Shown piece after piece: positions 1-13,600 of a stretch of DNA of 64,000 bases. The stretch comes from Tetraselmis striata. Lineage: Eukaryota; Chlorophyta; Chlorodendrophyceae; Chlorodendrales; Chlorodendraceae. The notes beneath the pieces are model-generated. The model searched no databases, was not told the origin of the DNA, and worked only from the letters and a program-made list of their open reading frames with translations. The position numbers and the translations under genes were made by a program. The stretch covers positions 1 to 64,000 of the forward strand of contig VCJN01002929.1 in NCBI GenBank assembly GCA_006384855.1, given 5' to 3'. How positions within the stretch are numbered: position 1 is the stretch's first letter; each line of letters starts with the position of its first letter.

Positions 1-127
1 CAATGCACACGGTTGTTGTCATCTCGTGTGTCATACTCAACCGGCCCCGGCCTGTCATCGGCCTGAAAGCGGTGCTGACTGGTGGCTCTCCGCTGCCACT
101 GCTCTCCGTGCCACCCGTGGCTGGCAG

Positions 128-3100
128 GTGGTCAAGCAGCAGGAGCTGCTGTACAACTCGGAGTTCCAGGTGCAGCAGCTGGAGCGCAAGGTGCAGCGCG
201 CGGCGGGCGAGCGCACGGACGACGAGAAGCGCGCGCTCAACGCGCGCATCGAGAAGCTGACGGGGCAGCTGGAGGGCGTCAACGCGGAGCATAGCATGCT
301 GTCAGAGCAGGTGAAGCTGGTGGAGGACGCGCTCACCAAGGCGCGCCGCACGTACAACAACCTCAAGTCGGACGACAAGCAGATCCAGGACAAGATCCAC
401 GAGCAGCGCCTGGTGAGCGACAGCAGCACGCGCGAGCTGGAGCGCGCGATCAAGACCAAGGAGGACAAAATGGTGGAGCACGACATGCTCAAGCTGGAGG
501 TGGAGCGCCTTCGCGGCATCCTCAAACCTCAAGGTGCGGCCCCTACCCCCCCCTCCCCCCCACCCACCCCACCCTACTGCGTACTCTGCCCTTGCCTGCC
601 TCCATGAGGCGCGGCAGCCACTCAATACAGCCCTTCCCTGCAGACCCACTACCGACTATCAGGCATGATGTTTTAGTAGGGGGTGTGTCGGCATGGGACC
701 TGGTCATCTGCCAGATAGGATAGCGTTGAACGCCAAGTGGTATTTTGGTTGACCGATTGAGCTATCCTCCTCCCCTGCGCCCCGAGTTGCACGAGCCGTC
801 AGCCTCCTGGGATGCACCCAAACACGCGGGTCCTTGCATTTCCCGATTCCACGTTTAGAAGGATGTGAGCGTATAAACATAACTGTCAGACTCTGCAAGC
901 TGTGATGGGAATGGCAATGCTGGTGGCGATGCTGCAGGCAGACGAGGTGTTCAGCCTGGAGAACCGCAAGTTTCAGCTTCAGCAGTCCATGGAGGAGCGC
1001 AAGCAGGAGGTCACCGTGCACGTGGACAGCCTCAAGACGGAGCTCAGGTTTGTGCGGGATGACATCCACCGCATTACCCTCGAGCTGAAGGAGCGGGAGA
1101 TGAAGGTGCGGCAGCCAGCCCGCCCTGCATGTGCGCTCCAGCGATGGCTGGCAGCGTGAGTCTATGTGGACAGGAGCCGAGGCTGTTATTTTCAATTGGT
1201 CGAATGTATTGATAGCAGTTTGCTCGCATGGTTTCGGAGCAACTACATACACTCCCGCCGCGTCATTACGGCAGGATAAAAGATGCATCCATGTAAGCGG
1301 CTAGGCTTATTGTGGCAGCCCGGCAATCCACTTGTGCGAACACTCCGATCGTCGCCTAGCTCACAGTGTATTTTGTGGCGTGGTTTAAATCTCGGTATCG
1401 AAGGTTTGTTCGGATCGGCGCCTGCTCCACTGTCTCGGCTCGTCAGCAGGCTCGTCAGCAGACTCGACTGTCTCCGGCACAGCACACTTTGCCGCCCCAT
1501 CATATTGCGAACGGCGACAGTGCAATAAAGATCCCGCCCGACGAACTCAGTGATAGTTCCAGCATGTTATTCTCGAGTTGCTTGATTGTCGACACGCGAT
1601 TTAAGTTCTGTATTGCTCGGCGTAATGGCATGTCGCCTTTGAATCAGATATATTCTGATGCGGCAGCAGTAGCAGAAGGAGCTGGCAGCACCGCCAACCC
1701 TCGGCATAAGGGCACTTTTTAACTGATGGACCTTTTTGCGTCCCATACCGCCGCAGATCGACAAACTGCAGGCCAAGTACGACACGCTGGCCAACAAGCA
1801 GAAGGCCGAGGAGGGCGAGGAGGTCACGCAGGCGTACTACGTCATCAAGGCGGCGCAGCAGCGCGAGGAGCTGCAGCGCAAGGGTGACGACTTGGACGCC
1901 AAGATCCGTAAGGTGAGATGATGCCAGAGTGCACCGAGCCGAAAGAAGAAAAGAAGGGCGCTGAGCTCCTACTGCCGAATTCGAGGAGCGCATGACAGCG
2001 CAGACCTTGTCGATGCCCTCGACTCGACAAAGCTCAATAGTCGGGTTTGAGGGTTCGAGGGTTTCACACTCTTGGATCGACCCGGCGGCTGGGTTGCTCG
2101 TGTTGCCTGGATGGGCCGCATTATCGGGGCCTGGCGCACGCTGACTCCCACACGTGGCTCGCATGCAGGCGGAGAAGGAGGTGCGCGCGCTGGAGAAGTC
2201 GCTCGACAAGCTGGGGATTAAGAACACGCAGTACGCGCGCAGCTTCAAGAAAGTGGACGACAAGCAGGGGTACGAGGAGCGCGCCAACCTGCGGCAGAAG
2301 CTGGACCGCGCGTACGATCGCCTCAAATTCAAACGCAACGAGGAGAAGAACATCGCGGGCGACATTGAGGTGCGTGGGCGGATCGACGAATCGGCGACAC
2401 TTGGCACCGTGCTCGGGAATCGTGAATACCGTTATCCGTAGAATATTCGCTACTCCTCACGTTTCCGAGATTCGTTTCTAGCCAAAACCCCAGTTCCAAC
2501 GCTTTGTTCAGGTCACTGGTCACCTGATGAAGGCCTCAAGATTCGGCACTTTATACCACCCGAATTTTCTTGCACGGGCCTCTCCGACTTCGAGCGGTCA
2601 TTAGCTCGATACTGTGTCGTTCATGCAACATCCTATATCTACTGCCCTCTACCGAAAACATGCTTTCCGAATCAGATCTCGTATTTATAGTAGGCGCGAT
2701 TCGACGAGAAGGCTCAAGTCGGCATTAAGATACGCATGCATCCACACGCTCAGAATTATGCGGCGATCGGCACGGTCATCCGTTCGCTATTATGCACGGT
2801 CAGTGCAGTTGATTTATAGTTTTGTGTATTTTCGCCCCGACCCGGAGTGGGACGAGGGCCGGGGGCGGGGGGGGGGGGGGGGGGGCTCATGCGCCGCACT
2901 TATGGGCTTCACCGCGTGTCGACAGGCGAGCGAGATGCGGCTTCAGAACCTAGACCAGGAGCAGATGCACCTGGAGGCGCGCATGAACGATCTGGAGCAC
3001 AGCCGCTCCGATGCCGAGTCGGCCCTGCGGGACCAGGTGCGCCCACGACCTTAGGCACCGCCGCGCCCCTGCGAGGACCGCTGCTGACCCATGCGAGTCG

Positions 3101-3955
3101 CGTATGTGCCCCTCGACGTGGCCATGGGCAACTCGAATGGATTACAGTACTACGTGTCACAGTAAGTATCGTGAAGACTTCGGGCCACATGTTTTTATGT
3201 TCCTTGACCGAAACCTCATCAGCTGTGGACCGTATTATATTGAAACTTGCACATGAAAAGTGGGCGATTCCTGAATTGGCTTTTGGGTATATTGAAATCA
3301 TTGTCTAAAATGGGTTTTTACAGTAATTTTCGGGAAAGCCGGGCTCGAACTTGGCCTCGTTGGATGTCGAAACTCCAACTTCGGCTCAACTCGAAAAAGG
3401 ATTTAAAAAGATACGGGCCATCGTTTAGAGCGCCGTCGGCGAGGAAAAGGTACTGTTTGCCCAGAAATTATGTGGCGGGAATACTCGGAGTCGAAATCCG
3501 CCGAATATGCCTTTCTCGGAATCGACCAGTCGTCCGGCCTTCTGGTCGGCATGGACGACGGCGTTAAACCGAGTTTGGTCCACCGATCCGCTGTGCAGAA
3601 CGAGAAGAGCCAGCGCGCCGCGCGGCGGCTGCAGAAGCTGCGCAGCGAGATGCGCGTTGCGCTGGGCGTCTCGGCGATGGATACGCCGGCGGAGGAGGTG
3701 GACATGCAGCTGGCGGAGGTGCGGGAGATCAACTCGGCGATGCTCGAGGAGCTGCGCATGCTGGCGGAGGAGGCGCCGGGAGTGGACGTTGGCGGCACGC
3801 TGCGCGAAGTGGGCCTCGACCTGCCGCGGGGGCTGGTCGGCGCGCGCGGCGGCCCCACCGGGTCGCGCACCCCTTCGCGCGCGTCCTCCGTCGCCAGCGA
3901 ATCCTCCAGCGTGCGTTCCGCCAGGGGGCGCGCCGGCACGGTGCAGATCCGCTAG
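128..3955 (+). CDS. CCDC39: CCDC39 / FAP59 axonemal ruler protein, C-terminal half (5' partial)
   Basis: Exons read by eye: 128-533, 942-1105, 1757-1912, 2169-2369, 2926-3036, 3599-3955 (TAG). All join in phase and give 464 codons; bases 1-127 are the end of an upstream intron. The product is almost all coiled coil. It matches the CCDC39 family at [44 protein letters not shown] and ARSFKKV, and ends in the family's Ser/Arg-rich tail. Known role: with CCDC40 it forms the 96-nm ruler on ciliary doublet microtubules that positions inner dynein arms and the N-DRC. Human CCDC39 has about 940 residues, so roughly the first half is missing off the left edge. The organism should therefore make motile cilia. 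Intron 5 carries a long G run near 2868-2885. The family assignment is firm; exact splice sites are my reading. Confidence 0.9.
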
Positions 3956-4605
3956 CCAAGCCAGCCACGACGAGCCAAATGGCGTTGCAGGTCATGCCCC
4001 TACGGGCCGTTACCAGTGCTCGTCGCGGAGCACGGCGACCCTCTCCTCTCCGACTCGCCACCGCTCTTCCTGCCCTATTCTTTGTAATTAATTTGGACGC
4101 GCCCGGAAATCGCACACTCATGCTGTGCGGTTTTTTTTTTCAGTGAAGAGGCGCTTCCATCTGGAAGCCGGTGCTGCTCTGTGGTGCTGCAGGCAGTATT
4201 AATCCTTAGTGCTATGCAGCAAGTAGTAGGAGTATTCGTGTACATTTGCTACCTGATGCCGTATTGTACGACTGTGCCGATATTGCGGCATCACTCTCCT
4301 CTGCCATATACCCTGCTGCTTCTGCTGATTAACATTGCTTATGTGCATTGCCGTCTCTGATCTACCTGCTGGTGATGAGAGTAGTAGTCTATGACGTAAC
4401 ATAGATGCTGTAGATATTCCGCCCACCCACCCACCCACCCACCGCCCGGGCGGCCCCGACGACCGTCCTTGCTCGGCCCTCGGAATCGCGGGCCCTTCCT
4501 CCGCCTCCACCCCCGGCTGGGGATGGGGGCGGGGATGTTGCACGGGTGGCACCTTGGCAGTCTTGGCCCCGCCCGTGCTGCCACTGCCGCGGAGGAGCAG
4601 TAGTG
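3956..4605. other. Spacer between CCDC39 and satellite array
   Basis: This stretch holds the CCDC39 3' UTR. A T run lies near 4131-4140 and a (CCCA)n stretch near 4425-4445. No gene is recognised. Short antisense reading frames here are low-complexity and match no family I know. Confidence 0.5.
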
Positions 4606-7600
4606 TGAGCTGGACACCGGCGTCTCACGTCGTTGCTGGTCCGGTCAAGTCCCCGTTTGCTGTTCTTTGAGCACCCTCTCCCTTCCTGTCCTGTCGGCGC
4701 CTCCACATCACATTCGGCCTCGTGCCGCTATTGGAGTGGCCCGGGATGTTGTGCTGGGAAGGGAGTGCTACGTTTGGCGGAAGGGGACGCGACTGAGCCG
4801 GCGGCGGATCTGGCGCTGGGCGGAACAACGTGCGCTGGACACCGGCGTCTCACGTCGCTGCTGGTCCGGTCGACTCCCCGTTCGCTGTTCTTTGAGCACC
4901 CTCTCCCTTCCTGTCCTGTCGGCGCCTCCACATCACATTAGGCCTAGTGCCGCTATTGGAGTGGCCCGGGATGTTGTGCTGGGAAGGGAGTTCTACGTTC
5001 GGCGGAAGGGGACGCGACTGAGCCGGCGGCGGATCTGGCGCTGGGCGGAACAACGTGCGCTGGACACCGGCGTCTCACGTCGCTGCTGGTCCGGTCGACT
5101 CCCCGTTCGCTGTTCTTTGAGCATCCTCTCCCTTCCTGTCCTGTCGGCGCCTCCACATCACATTCGGCCTCGTGCCGCTATTGGAATGTCCCGGGATGTT
5201 GTGCTGGGAAGGGAGTTCTACGTTTGGCGGAAGGGGACGCGACTGAGCCGGCGGCGGATCTGGCGCTGGGCGGAACAACGTGCGCTGGACACCGGCGTCT
5301 CACGTCGCTGCTGGTCCGGTCGACTCCCCGTTCGCTGTTCTTTGAGCACCCTCTCCCTTCCTGTCCTGTCGGCGCCTCCACATCACATTAGGCCTAGTGC
5401 CGCTATTGGAGTGGCCCGGGATGTTGTGCTGGGAAGGGAGTTCTACGTTCGGCGGAAGGGGACGCGACTGAGCCGGCGGCGGATCTGGCGCTGGGCGGAA
5501 CAACGCGCTCTGGACACCGGCGTCTCACGTCGTTGCTGGTCCGGTCAAGTCCCTGTTCGCTGTTCTTTGAGCATCCTCTCCCTTCCTGTCATGTTGGCGC
5601 CTCCACATCACATTAGGCCTAGTGCCGCTATTGGAGTGGCCCGGGATGTTGTGCTGGGAAGGGAGTTCTACGTTCGGCGGAAGGGGACGCGACTGAGCCG
5701 GCGGCGGATCTGGCGCTGGGCAGAACAACGCGCGCTGGACACCGGCGTCTCACGTCGCTGCTGGTCCGGTCAAGTCCATGTTCGCTGTTCTTTGAGCACC
5801 CTCTCCCTTCCTGTCATGTTGGCGCCTCCACATCACATTAGGCCTAGTGCCGCTATTGGAGTGGCCCGGGATGTTGTGCTGGGAAGGGAGTTCTACGTTC
5901 GGCGGAAGGGGACGCGACTGAGCCGGCGGCGGATCTGGCGCTGGGCGGAACAACGTGCGCTGGACACCGGCGTCTCACGTCGCTGCTGGTCCGGTCGACT
6001 CCCCGTTCGCTGTTCTTTGAGCACCCTCTCCCTTCCTGTCCTGTCGGCGCCTCCACATCACATTAGGCCTAGTGCCGCTATTGGAGTGGCCCGGGATGTT
6101 GTGCTGGGAAGGGAGTTCTACGTTCGGCGGAAGGGGACGCGACTGAGCCGGCGGCGGATCTGGCGCTGGGCGGAACAACGCGCTCTGGACACCGGCGTCT
6201 CACGTCGTTGCTGGTCCGGTCAAGTCCCTGTTCGCTGTTCTTTGAGCATCCTCTCCCTTCCTGTCATGTTGGCGCCTCCACATCACATTAGGCCTAGTGC
6301 CGCTATTGGAGTGGCCCGGGATGTTGTGCTGGGAAGGGAGTTCTACGTTTGGCGGAAGGGGACGCGACTGAGCCGGCGGCGGATCTGGCGCTGGGCGGAA
6401 CAACGTGCGCTGGACACCGGCGTCTCACGTCGCTGCTGGTCCGGTCGACTCCCCGTTCGCTGTTCTTTGAGCACCCTCTCCCTTCCTGTCCTGTCGGCGC
6501 CTCCACATCACATTAGGCCTAGTGCCGCTATTGGAGTGGCCCGGGATGTTGTGCTGGGAAGGGAGTTCTACGTTCGGCGGAAGGGGACGCGACTGAGCCG
6601 GCGGCGGATCTGGCGCTGGGCGGAACAACGCGCTCTGGACACCGGCGTCTCACGTCGTTGCTGGTCCGGTCAAGTCCCTGTTCGCTGTTCTTTGAGCACC
6701 CTCTCCCTTCCTGTCATGTCGGCGCCTCCACATCACATTAGGCCTAGTGCCGCTATTGGAGTGGCCCGGGATGTTGTGCTGGGAAGGGAGTTCTACGTTC
6801 GGCGGAAGGGGACGCGACTGAGCCGGCGGCGGATCTGGCGCTGGGCGGAAAAACGTGCGCTGGACACCGGCGTCTCACGTCGCTGCTGGTCCGGTCGACT
6901 CCCCGTTCGCTGTTCTTTGAGCATCCTCTCCCTTCCTGTCCTGTCGGCGCCTCCACATCACATTAGGCCTAGTGCCGCTATTGGAGTGGCCCGGGATGTT
7001 GTGCTTGGGAAGGCGTTCTACGTTTCGGCGGAAGGGGACGCGACCGAGCCGGCGGCGGATTTGGCGCGGGGCGGAACAGCGCGCACTGGACACCGGCGTC
7101 CATGTCGTTGCTGGCCCGGTCGGCTCTCCATTCCCTACTCGTTGAGCACTCTCTCCCTTCCTGTCATGTCGGCGCCTCCACATCACATTCGGCCTAGTGC
7201 CGCTATTGGAGTGGCCCGGGATGTTGTGCTATGGAAGGCGTTCTACGTTCGGCGGAAGGGGACGCGACCGAGCCGGCGGCGGATTTGGCGCGGGGCGGAA
7301 CAGCGCGCACTGGACACCGGCGTCCATGTCGTTGCTGGCCCGGTCGACTCTCCATTCCCTACTCGTTGAGCACTCTCTCCCTTCCTGTCATGTTGGCGCC
7401 TCCACATCACATTCGGCCTAGTGCCGCTATTGGAGTGGCCCGGGATGTTGTGCTGATGGAAGGCGTTCTACGTTCGGCGGAAGGGGACGCGACCGAGCCG
7501 GCGGCGGATCTGGCGCTGGGCGGAAAAACGTGCGCTGGACACCGGCGTCTCACGTCGCTGCTGGTCCGGTCAAGTCCATGTTCGCTGTTCTTTGAGCACC

Positions 7601-10600
7601 CTCTCCCTTCCTGTCATGTTGGCGCCTCCACATCACATTCGGCCTCGTGCCGCTATTGGAGTGGCCCGGGATGTTGTGCTGGGAAGGGAGTTCTACGTTT
7701 GGCGGAAGGGGACGCGACTGAGCCGGCGGCGGATCTGGCGCTGGGCGGAACAACGCGCGCTATATACCGGCGTCTTACGTCGTTGCTGGTCCGGTCAAGT
7801 CCCCGTTTGCTGTTCTTTGAGCACCCTCTCCCTTCCTGTCCGGTCGGCGCCTCCACATCACATTCGGCCTAGTGCCGCTATTGGAGTGGCCCGGGATGTT
7901 GTGCTGGGAAGGGAGTTCTACGTTCGGCGGAAGGGGACGCGACTGAGCCGGCGGCGGATCTGGCGCTGGGCGGAACAACGCGCTCTGGACACCGGCGTCT
8001 CATGTCGTTGCTGGCCCGGTCGGCTCTCCATTCCCTACTCGTTGAGCACTCTCTCCCTTCCTGTCATGTTGGCGCCTCCACATCACATTCGGCCTAGTGC
8101 CGCTATTGGAGTGGCCCGGGATGTTGTGCTGTGGAAGGCGTTCTACGTTCGGCGGAAGGGGACGCGACCGAGCCGGCGGCGGATTTGGCGCGGGGCGGAA
8201 CAGCGCGCACTGGACACCGGCGTCTACGTCGTTGCTGGCCCGGTCGGCTCTCCATTCCCTACTCGTTGAGCACTCTCTCCCTTCCTGTCATGTTGGCGCC
8301 TCCACATCACATTCGGCCTAGTGCCGCTATTGGAGTGGCCCGGGATGTTGTGCTGTGGAAGGCGTTCTACGTTCGGCGGAAGGGGACGCGACCGAGCCGG
8401 CGGCGGATTTGGCGCGGGGCGGAACAGCGCGCACTGGACACCGGCGTCCATGTCGTTGCTGGCCCGGTCGGCTCTCCATTCCCTACTCGTTGAGCACCCT
8501 CTCCCTTCCTGTCATGTCGGCGCCTCCACATCACATTAGGCTAGTGCCGCTATTGGAGTGGCCCGGGATGTTGTGCTGGGAAGGGAGTTCTACGTTCGGC
8601 GGAAGGGGACGCGACTGAGCCGGCGGCGGATCTGGCGCTGGGCGGAAAAACGTGCGCTGGACACCGGCGTCTCACGTCGCTGCTGGTCCGGTCAAGTCCA
8701 TGTTCGCTGTTCTTTGAGCACCCTCTCCCTTCCTGTCATGTTGGCGCCTCCACATCACATTCGGCCTCGTGCCGCTATTGGAGTGGCCCGGGATGTTGTG
8801 TTGGGAAGGGAGTTCTACGTTTGGCGGAAGGGGACGCGACTGAGCCGGCGGCGGATCTGGCGGTGGGCGGAACAACGCGCGCTATATACCGGCGTCTTAC
8901 GTCGTTGCAGGTCCGGTCAAGTCCCCGTTTGCTGTTCTTTGAGCACCCTCTCCCTTCCTGTCCTGTCGGCGCCTCCACATCACATTCGGCCTAGTGCCGC
9001 TATTGGAGTGGCCCGGGATGTTGTGCTAGGGAAGGCGTTCTACGTTCGGCGGAAGGGGACGCGACCGAGCCGGCGGCGGATTTGGCGCGGGGCGGAACAG
9101 CGCGCACTGGACACCGGCGTCCATGTCGTTGCTGGCCCGGTCGGCTCTCCATTCCCTACTCGTTGAGCACTCTCTCCCTTCCTCTCATGTTGGCGCCTCC
9201 ACATCACATTCGGCCTAGTGCCGCTATTGGAGTGGCCCGGGATGTTGTGCTGTGGAAGGCGTTCTACGTTCGGCGGAAGGGGACGCGACCGAGCCGGCGG
9301 CGGATTTGGCGCTGGGCGGAACAGCGCGCACTGGACACCGGCGTCTACGTCGTTGCTGGCCCGGTCGGCTCTCCATTCCCTACTCGTTGAGCACTCTCTC
9401 CCTTCCTGTCATGTCGGCGCCTCCACATCACATTCGGCCTAGTGCCGCTATTGGAGTGGCCCGGGATGTTGTGCTTGGGAAGGAGTTCTACGTTCGGCGG
9501 AAGGGGACGCGACTGAGCCGGCGGCGGATCTGGCGCTGGGCGGAAAAACGTGCGCTGGACACCGGCGTCTCACGTCGCTGCTGGTCCGGTCAAGTCCATG
9601 TTCGCTGTTCTTTGAGCACCCTCTCCCTTCCTGTCATGTTGGCGCCTCCACATCACATTCGGCCTCGTGCCGCTATTGGAGTGGCCCGGGATGTTGTGCT
9701 GGGAAGGGAGTTCTACGTTTGGCGGAAGGGGACGCGACTGAGCCGGCGGCGGATCTGGCGGTGGGCGGAACAACGCGCGCTATATACCGGCGTCTTACGT
9801 CGTTGCAGGTCCGGTCAAGTCCCCGTTTGCTGTTCTTTGAGCACCCTCTCCCTTCCTGTCCTGTCGGCGCCTCCACATCACATTCGGCCTAGTGCCGCTA
9901 TTGGAGTGGCCCGGGATGTTGTGCTGGGAAGGGAGTTCTACGTTCGGCGGAAGGGGACGCGACTGAGCCGGCGGCGGATCTGGCGCTGGGCGGAACAGCG
10001 CGCACTGGACACCGGCGTCTTACGTCGTTGCTGGCCCGGTCGACTCTCCATTCCCTACTCGTTGAGCACTCTCTCCCTTCCTGTCATGTTGGCGCCTCCA
10101 CATCACATTCGGCCTAGTGCCGCTATTGGAGTGGCCCGGGATGTTGTGCTGGGAAGGCGTTCTACGTTCGGCGGAAGGGGACGCGACCGAGCCGGCGGCG
10201 GATTTGGCGCTGGGCGGAACAGCGCGCACTGGACACCGGCGTCTCACGTCGTTGCTGGCCCGGTCGACTCTCCATTCCCTACTCGTTGAGCACTCTCTCC
10301 CTTCCTGTCATGTCGGCGCCTCCACATCACATTCGGCCTAGTGCCGCTATTGGAGTGGCCCGGGATGTTGTGCTGGGAAGGGAGTTCTACGTTCGGCGGA
10401 AGGGGACGCGACCGAGCCGGCGGCGGATTTGGCGCTGGGCGGAAACAGCGCGCACTGGACACCGGCGTCTCACGTCGTTGCTGGCCCGGTCGAGCTCTCC
10501 CCATTCCCTACTCGTTGAGCACTCTCTCCCTTCCTGTCATGTCGGCGCCTCCACATCACATTCGGCCTAGTGCCGCTATTGGAGTGGCCCGGGATGTTGT

Positions 10601-13600
10601 GCTGGGGAAGGAGTTCTACGTTCGGCGGAAGGGGACGCGACCGAGCCGGCGGCGGATTTGGCGCGGGGCGGAACAGCGCGCACTGGACACCGGCGTCCAT
10701 GTCGTTGCTGGCCCGGTCGACTCTCCATTCCCTACTCGTTGAGCACTCTCTCCCTTGCTCTCATGTTGGCGCCTCCACATCACATTCGGCCTAGTGCCGC
10801 TATTGGAGTGGCCCGGGATGTTGTGCTGTGGAAGGCGTTCTACGTTTGGCGGAAGGGGACGCGACCGAGCCGGCGGCGGATTTGGCGCTGGGCGGAACAG
10901 CGCGCACTGGACACCGGCGTCTACGTCGTTGCTGGCCCGGTCGGCTCTCCATTCCCTACTCGTTGAGCACTCTCTCCCTTCCTGTCATGTCGGCGCCTCC
11001 ACATCACATTCGGCCTAGTGCCGCTATTGGAGTGGCCCGGGATGTTGTGCTGGGAAGGGAGTTCTACGTTCGGCGGAAGGGGACGCGACCGAGCCGGCGG
11101 CGGATTTGGCGCGGGGCGGAACAGCGCGCACTGGACATACACCGGCGTCTTACGTCGTTGCTGGCCCGGTCGACTCTCCATTCCCTACTCGTTGAGCACT
11201 CTCTCCCTTGCTGTCATGTTGGCGCCTCCACATCACATTCGGCCTAGTGCCGCTATTGGAGTGGCCCGGGATGTTGTGCTTGGGAAGGAGTTCTACGTTC
11301 GGCGGAAGGGGACGCGACCGAGCCGGCGGCGGATTTGGCGCGGGGCGGAACAGCGCGCACTGGACACCGGCGTCCATGTCGTTGCTGGCCCGGTCGACTC
11401 TCCATTCCCTACTCGTTGAGCACTCTCTCCCTTGCTCTCATGTTGGCGCCTCCACATCACATTCGGCCTAGTGCCGCTATTGGAGTGGCCCGGGATGTTG
11501 TGCTGTGGAAGGCGTTCTACGTTTGGCGGAAGGGGACGCGACCGAGCCGGCGGCGGATTTGGCGCTGGGCGGAACAGCGCGCACTGGACACCGGCGTCCA
11601 TGTCGTTGCTGGCCCGGTCGGCTCTCCATTCCCTACTCGTTGAGCACTCTCTCCCTTCCTGTCATGTCGGCGCCTCCACATCACATTCGGCCTAGTGCCG
11701 CTATTGGAGTGGCCCGGGATGTTGTGCTAGGGAAGGCGTTCTACGTTCGGCGGAAGGGGACGCGACCGAGCCGGCGGCGGATTTGGCGCGGGGCGGAACA
11801 GCGCGCACTGGACACCGGCGTCCATGTCGTTGCTGGCCCGGTCGGCTCTCCATTCCCTACTCGTTGAGCACTCTCTCCCTTCCTGTCATGTTGGCGCCTC
11901 CACATCACATTCGGCCTAGTGCCGCTATTGGAGTGGCCCGGGATGTTGTGCTGTGGAAGGCGTTCTACGTTTGGCGGAAGGGGACGCGACCGAGCCGGCG
12001 GCGGATTTGGCGCGGGGCGGAACAGCGCGCACTGGACACCGGCGTCTACGTCGTTGCTGGCCCGGTCGGCTCTCCATTCCCTACTCGTTGAGCACTCTCT
12101 CCCTTCCTGTCATGTCGGCGCCTCCACATCACATTCGGCCTAGTGCCGCTATTGGAGTGGCCCGCGATGTTGTGTTGGGAAGGAAGTTCTACGTTCGGCG
12201 GAAGGGGACGCGACCGAGCCGGCGGCGGATTTGGCGCGGGGCGGAACAGCGCGCACTGGACACCGGCGTCCATGTCGTTGCTGGCCCGGTCGACTCTCCA
12301 TTCCCTACTCGTTGAGCACTCTCTCCCTTGCTCTCATGTTGGCGCCTCCACATCACATTCGGCCTAGTGCCGCTATTGGAGTGGCCCGGGATGTTGTGCT
12401 ATGGAAGGCGTTCTACGTTCGGCGGAAGGGGACGCGACCGAGCCGGCGGCGGATTTGGCGCGGGGCGGAACAGCGCGCACTGGACACCGGCGTCCATGTC
12501 GTTGCTGGCCCGGTCGGCTCTCCATTCCCTACTCGTTGAGCACTCTCTCCCTTCCTGTCATGTTCGGCGCCTCCACATCACATTCGGCCTAGTGCCGCTA
12601 TTGGAGTGGCCCGGGATGTTGTGCTGTGGAAGGGAGTTCTACGTTTCGGCGGAAGGGGACGCGACCGAGCCGGCGGCGGATTTGGCGCTGGGCGGAACAG
12701 CGCGCACTGGACACCGGCGTCTACGTCGTTGCTGGCCCGGTCGGCTCTCCATTCCCTACTCGTTGAGCACTCTCTCCCTTCCTGTCATGTCGGCGCCTCC
12801 ACATCACATTCGGCCTAGTGCCGCTATTGGAGTGGCCCGCGATGTTGTGCTGGGAAGGAAGCTCTACGTTCGGCGGAAGGGGACGCGACCGAGCCGGCGG
12901 CGGATTTGGCGCGGGGCGGAACAGCGCGCACTGGACACCGGCGTCCATGTCGTTGCTGGCCCGGTCGACTCTCCATTCCCTACTCGTTGAGCACTCTCTC
13001 CCTTCCTGTCATGTTGGCGCCTCCACATCACATTCGGCCTAGTGCCGCTATTGGAGTGGCCCGGGATGTTGTGCTGTGGAAGGCGTTCTACGTTTGGCGG
13101 AAGGGGACGCGACCGAGCCGGCGGCGGATTTGGCGCGGGGCGGAACAGCGCGCACTGGACACCGGCGTCCTACGTCGTTGCTGGCCCGGTCGGCTCTCCA
13201 TTCCCTACTCGTTGAGCACTCTCTCCCTTGCTCTCATGTTGGCGCCTCCACATCACATTCGGCCTAGTGCCGCTATTGGAGTGGCCCGGGATGTTGTGCT
13301 GGGGAAGGCGTTCTACGTTCGGCGGAAGGGGACGCGACCGAGCCGGCGGCGGATTTGGCGCGGGGCGGAACAGCGCGCACTGGACACCGGCGTCCATGTC
13401 GTTGCTGGCCCGGTCGGCTCTCCATTCCCTACTCGTTGAGCACTCTCTCCCTTCCTGTCATGTTGGCGCCTCCACATCACATTCGGCCTAGTGCCGCTAT
13501 TGGAGTGGCCCGGGATGTTGTGCTGAGAAGGGAGTTCTACGTTCGGCGGAAGGGGACGCGACCGAGCCGGCGGCGGATTTGGCGCGGGGCGGAACAGCGC

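Noticed and set aside
4667..7369. 900-residue repetitive protein gene
   Set aside because: It is the 225-bp satellite read in its one open frame. Antisense frames are also open for 67 codons per unit, and 224-bp units destroy the frame. No start context or splice signals support a gene.
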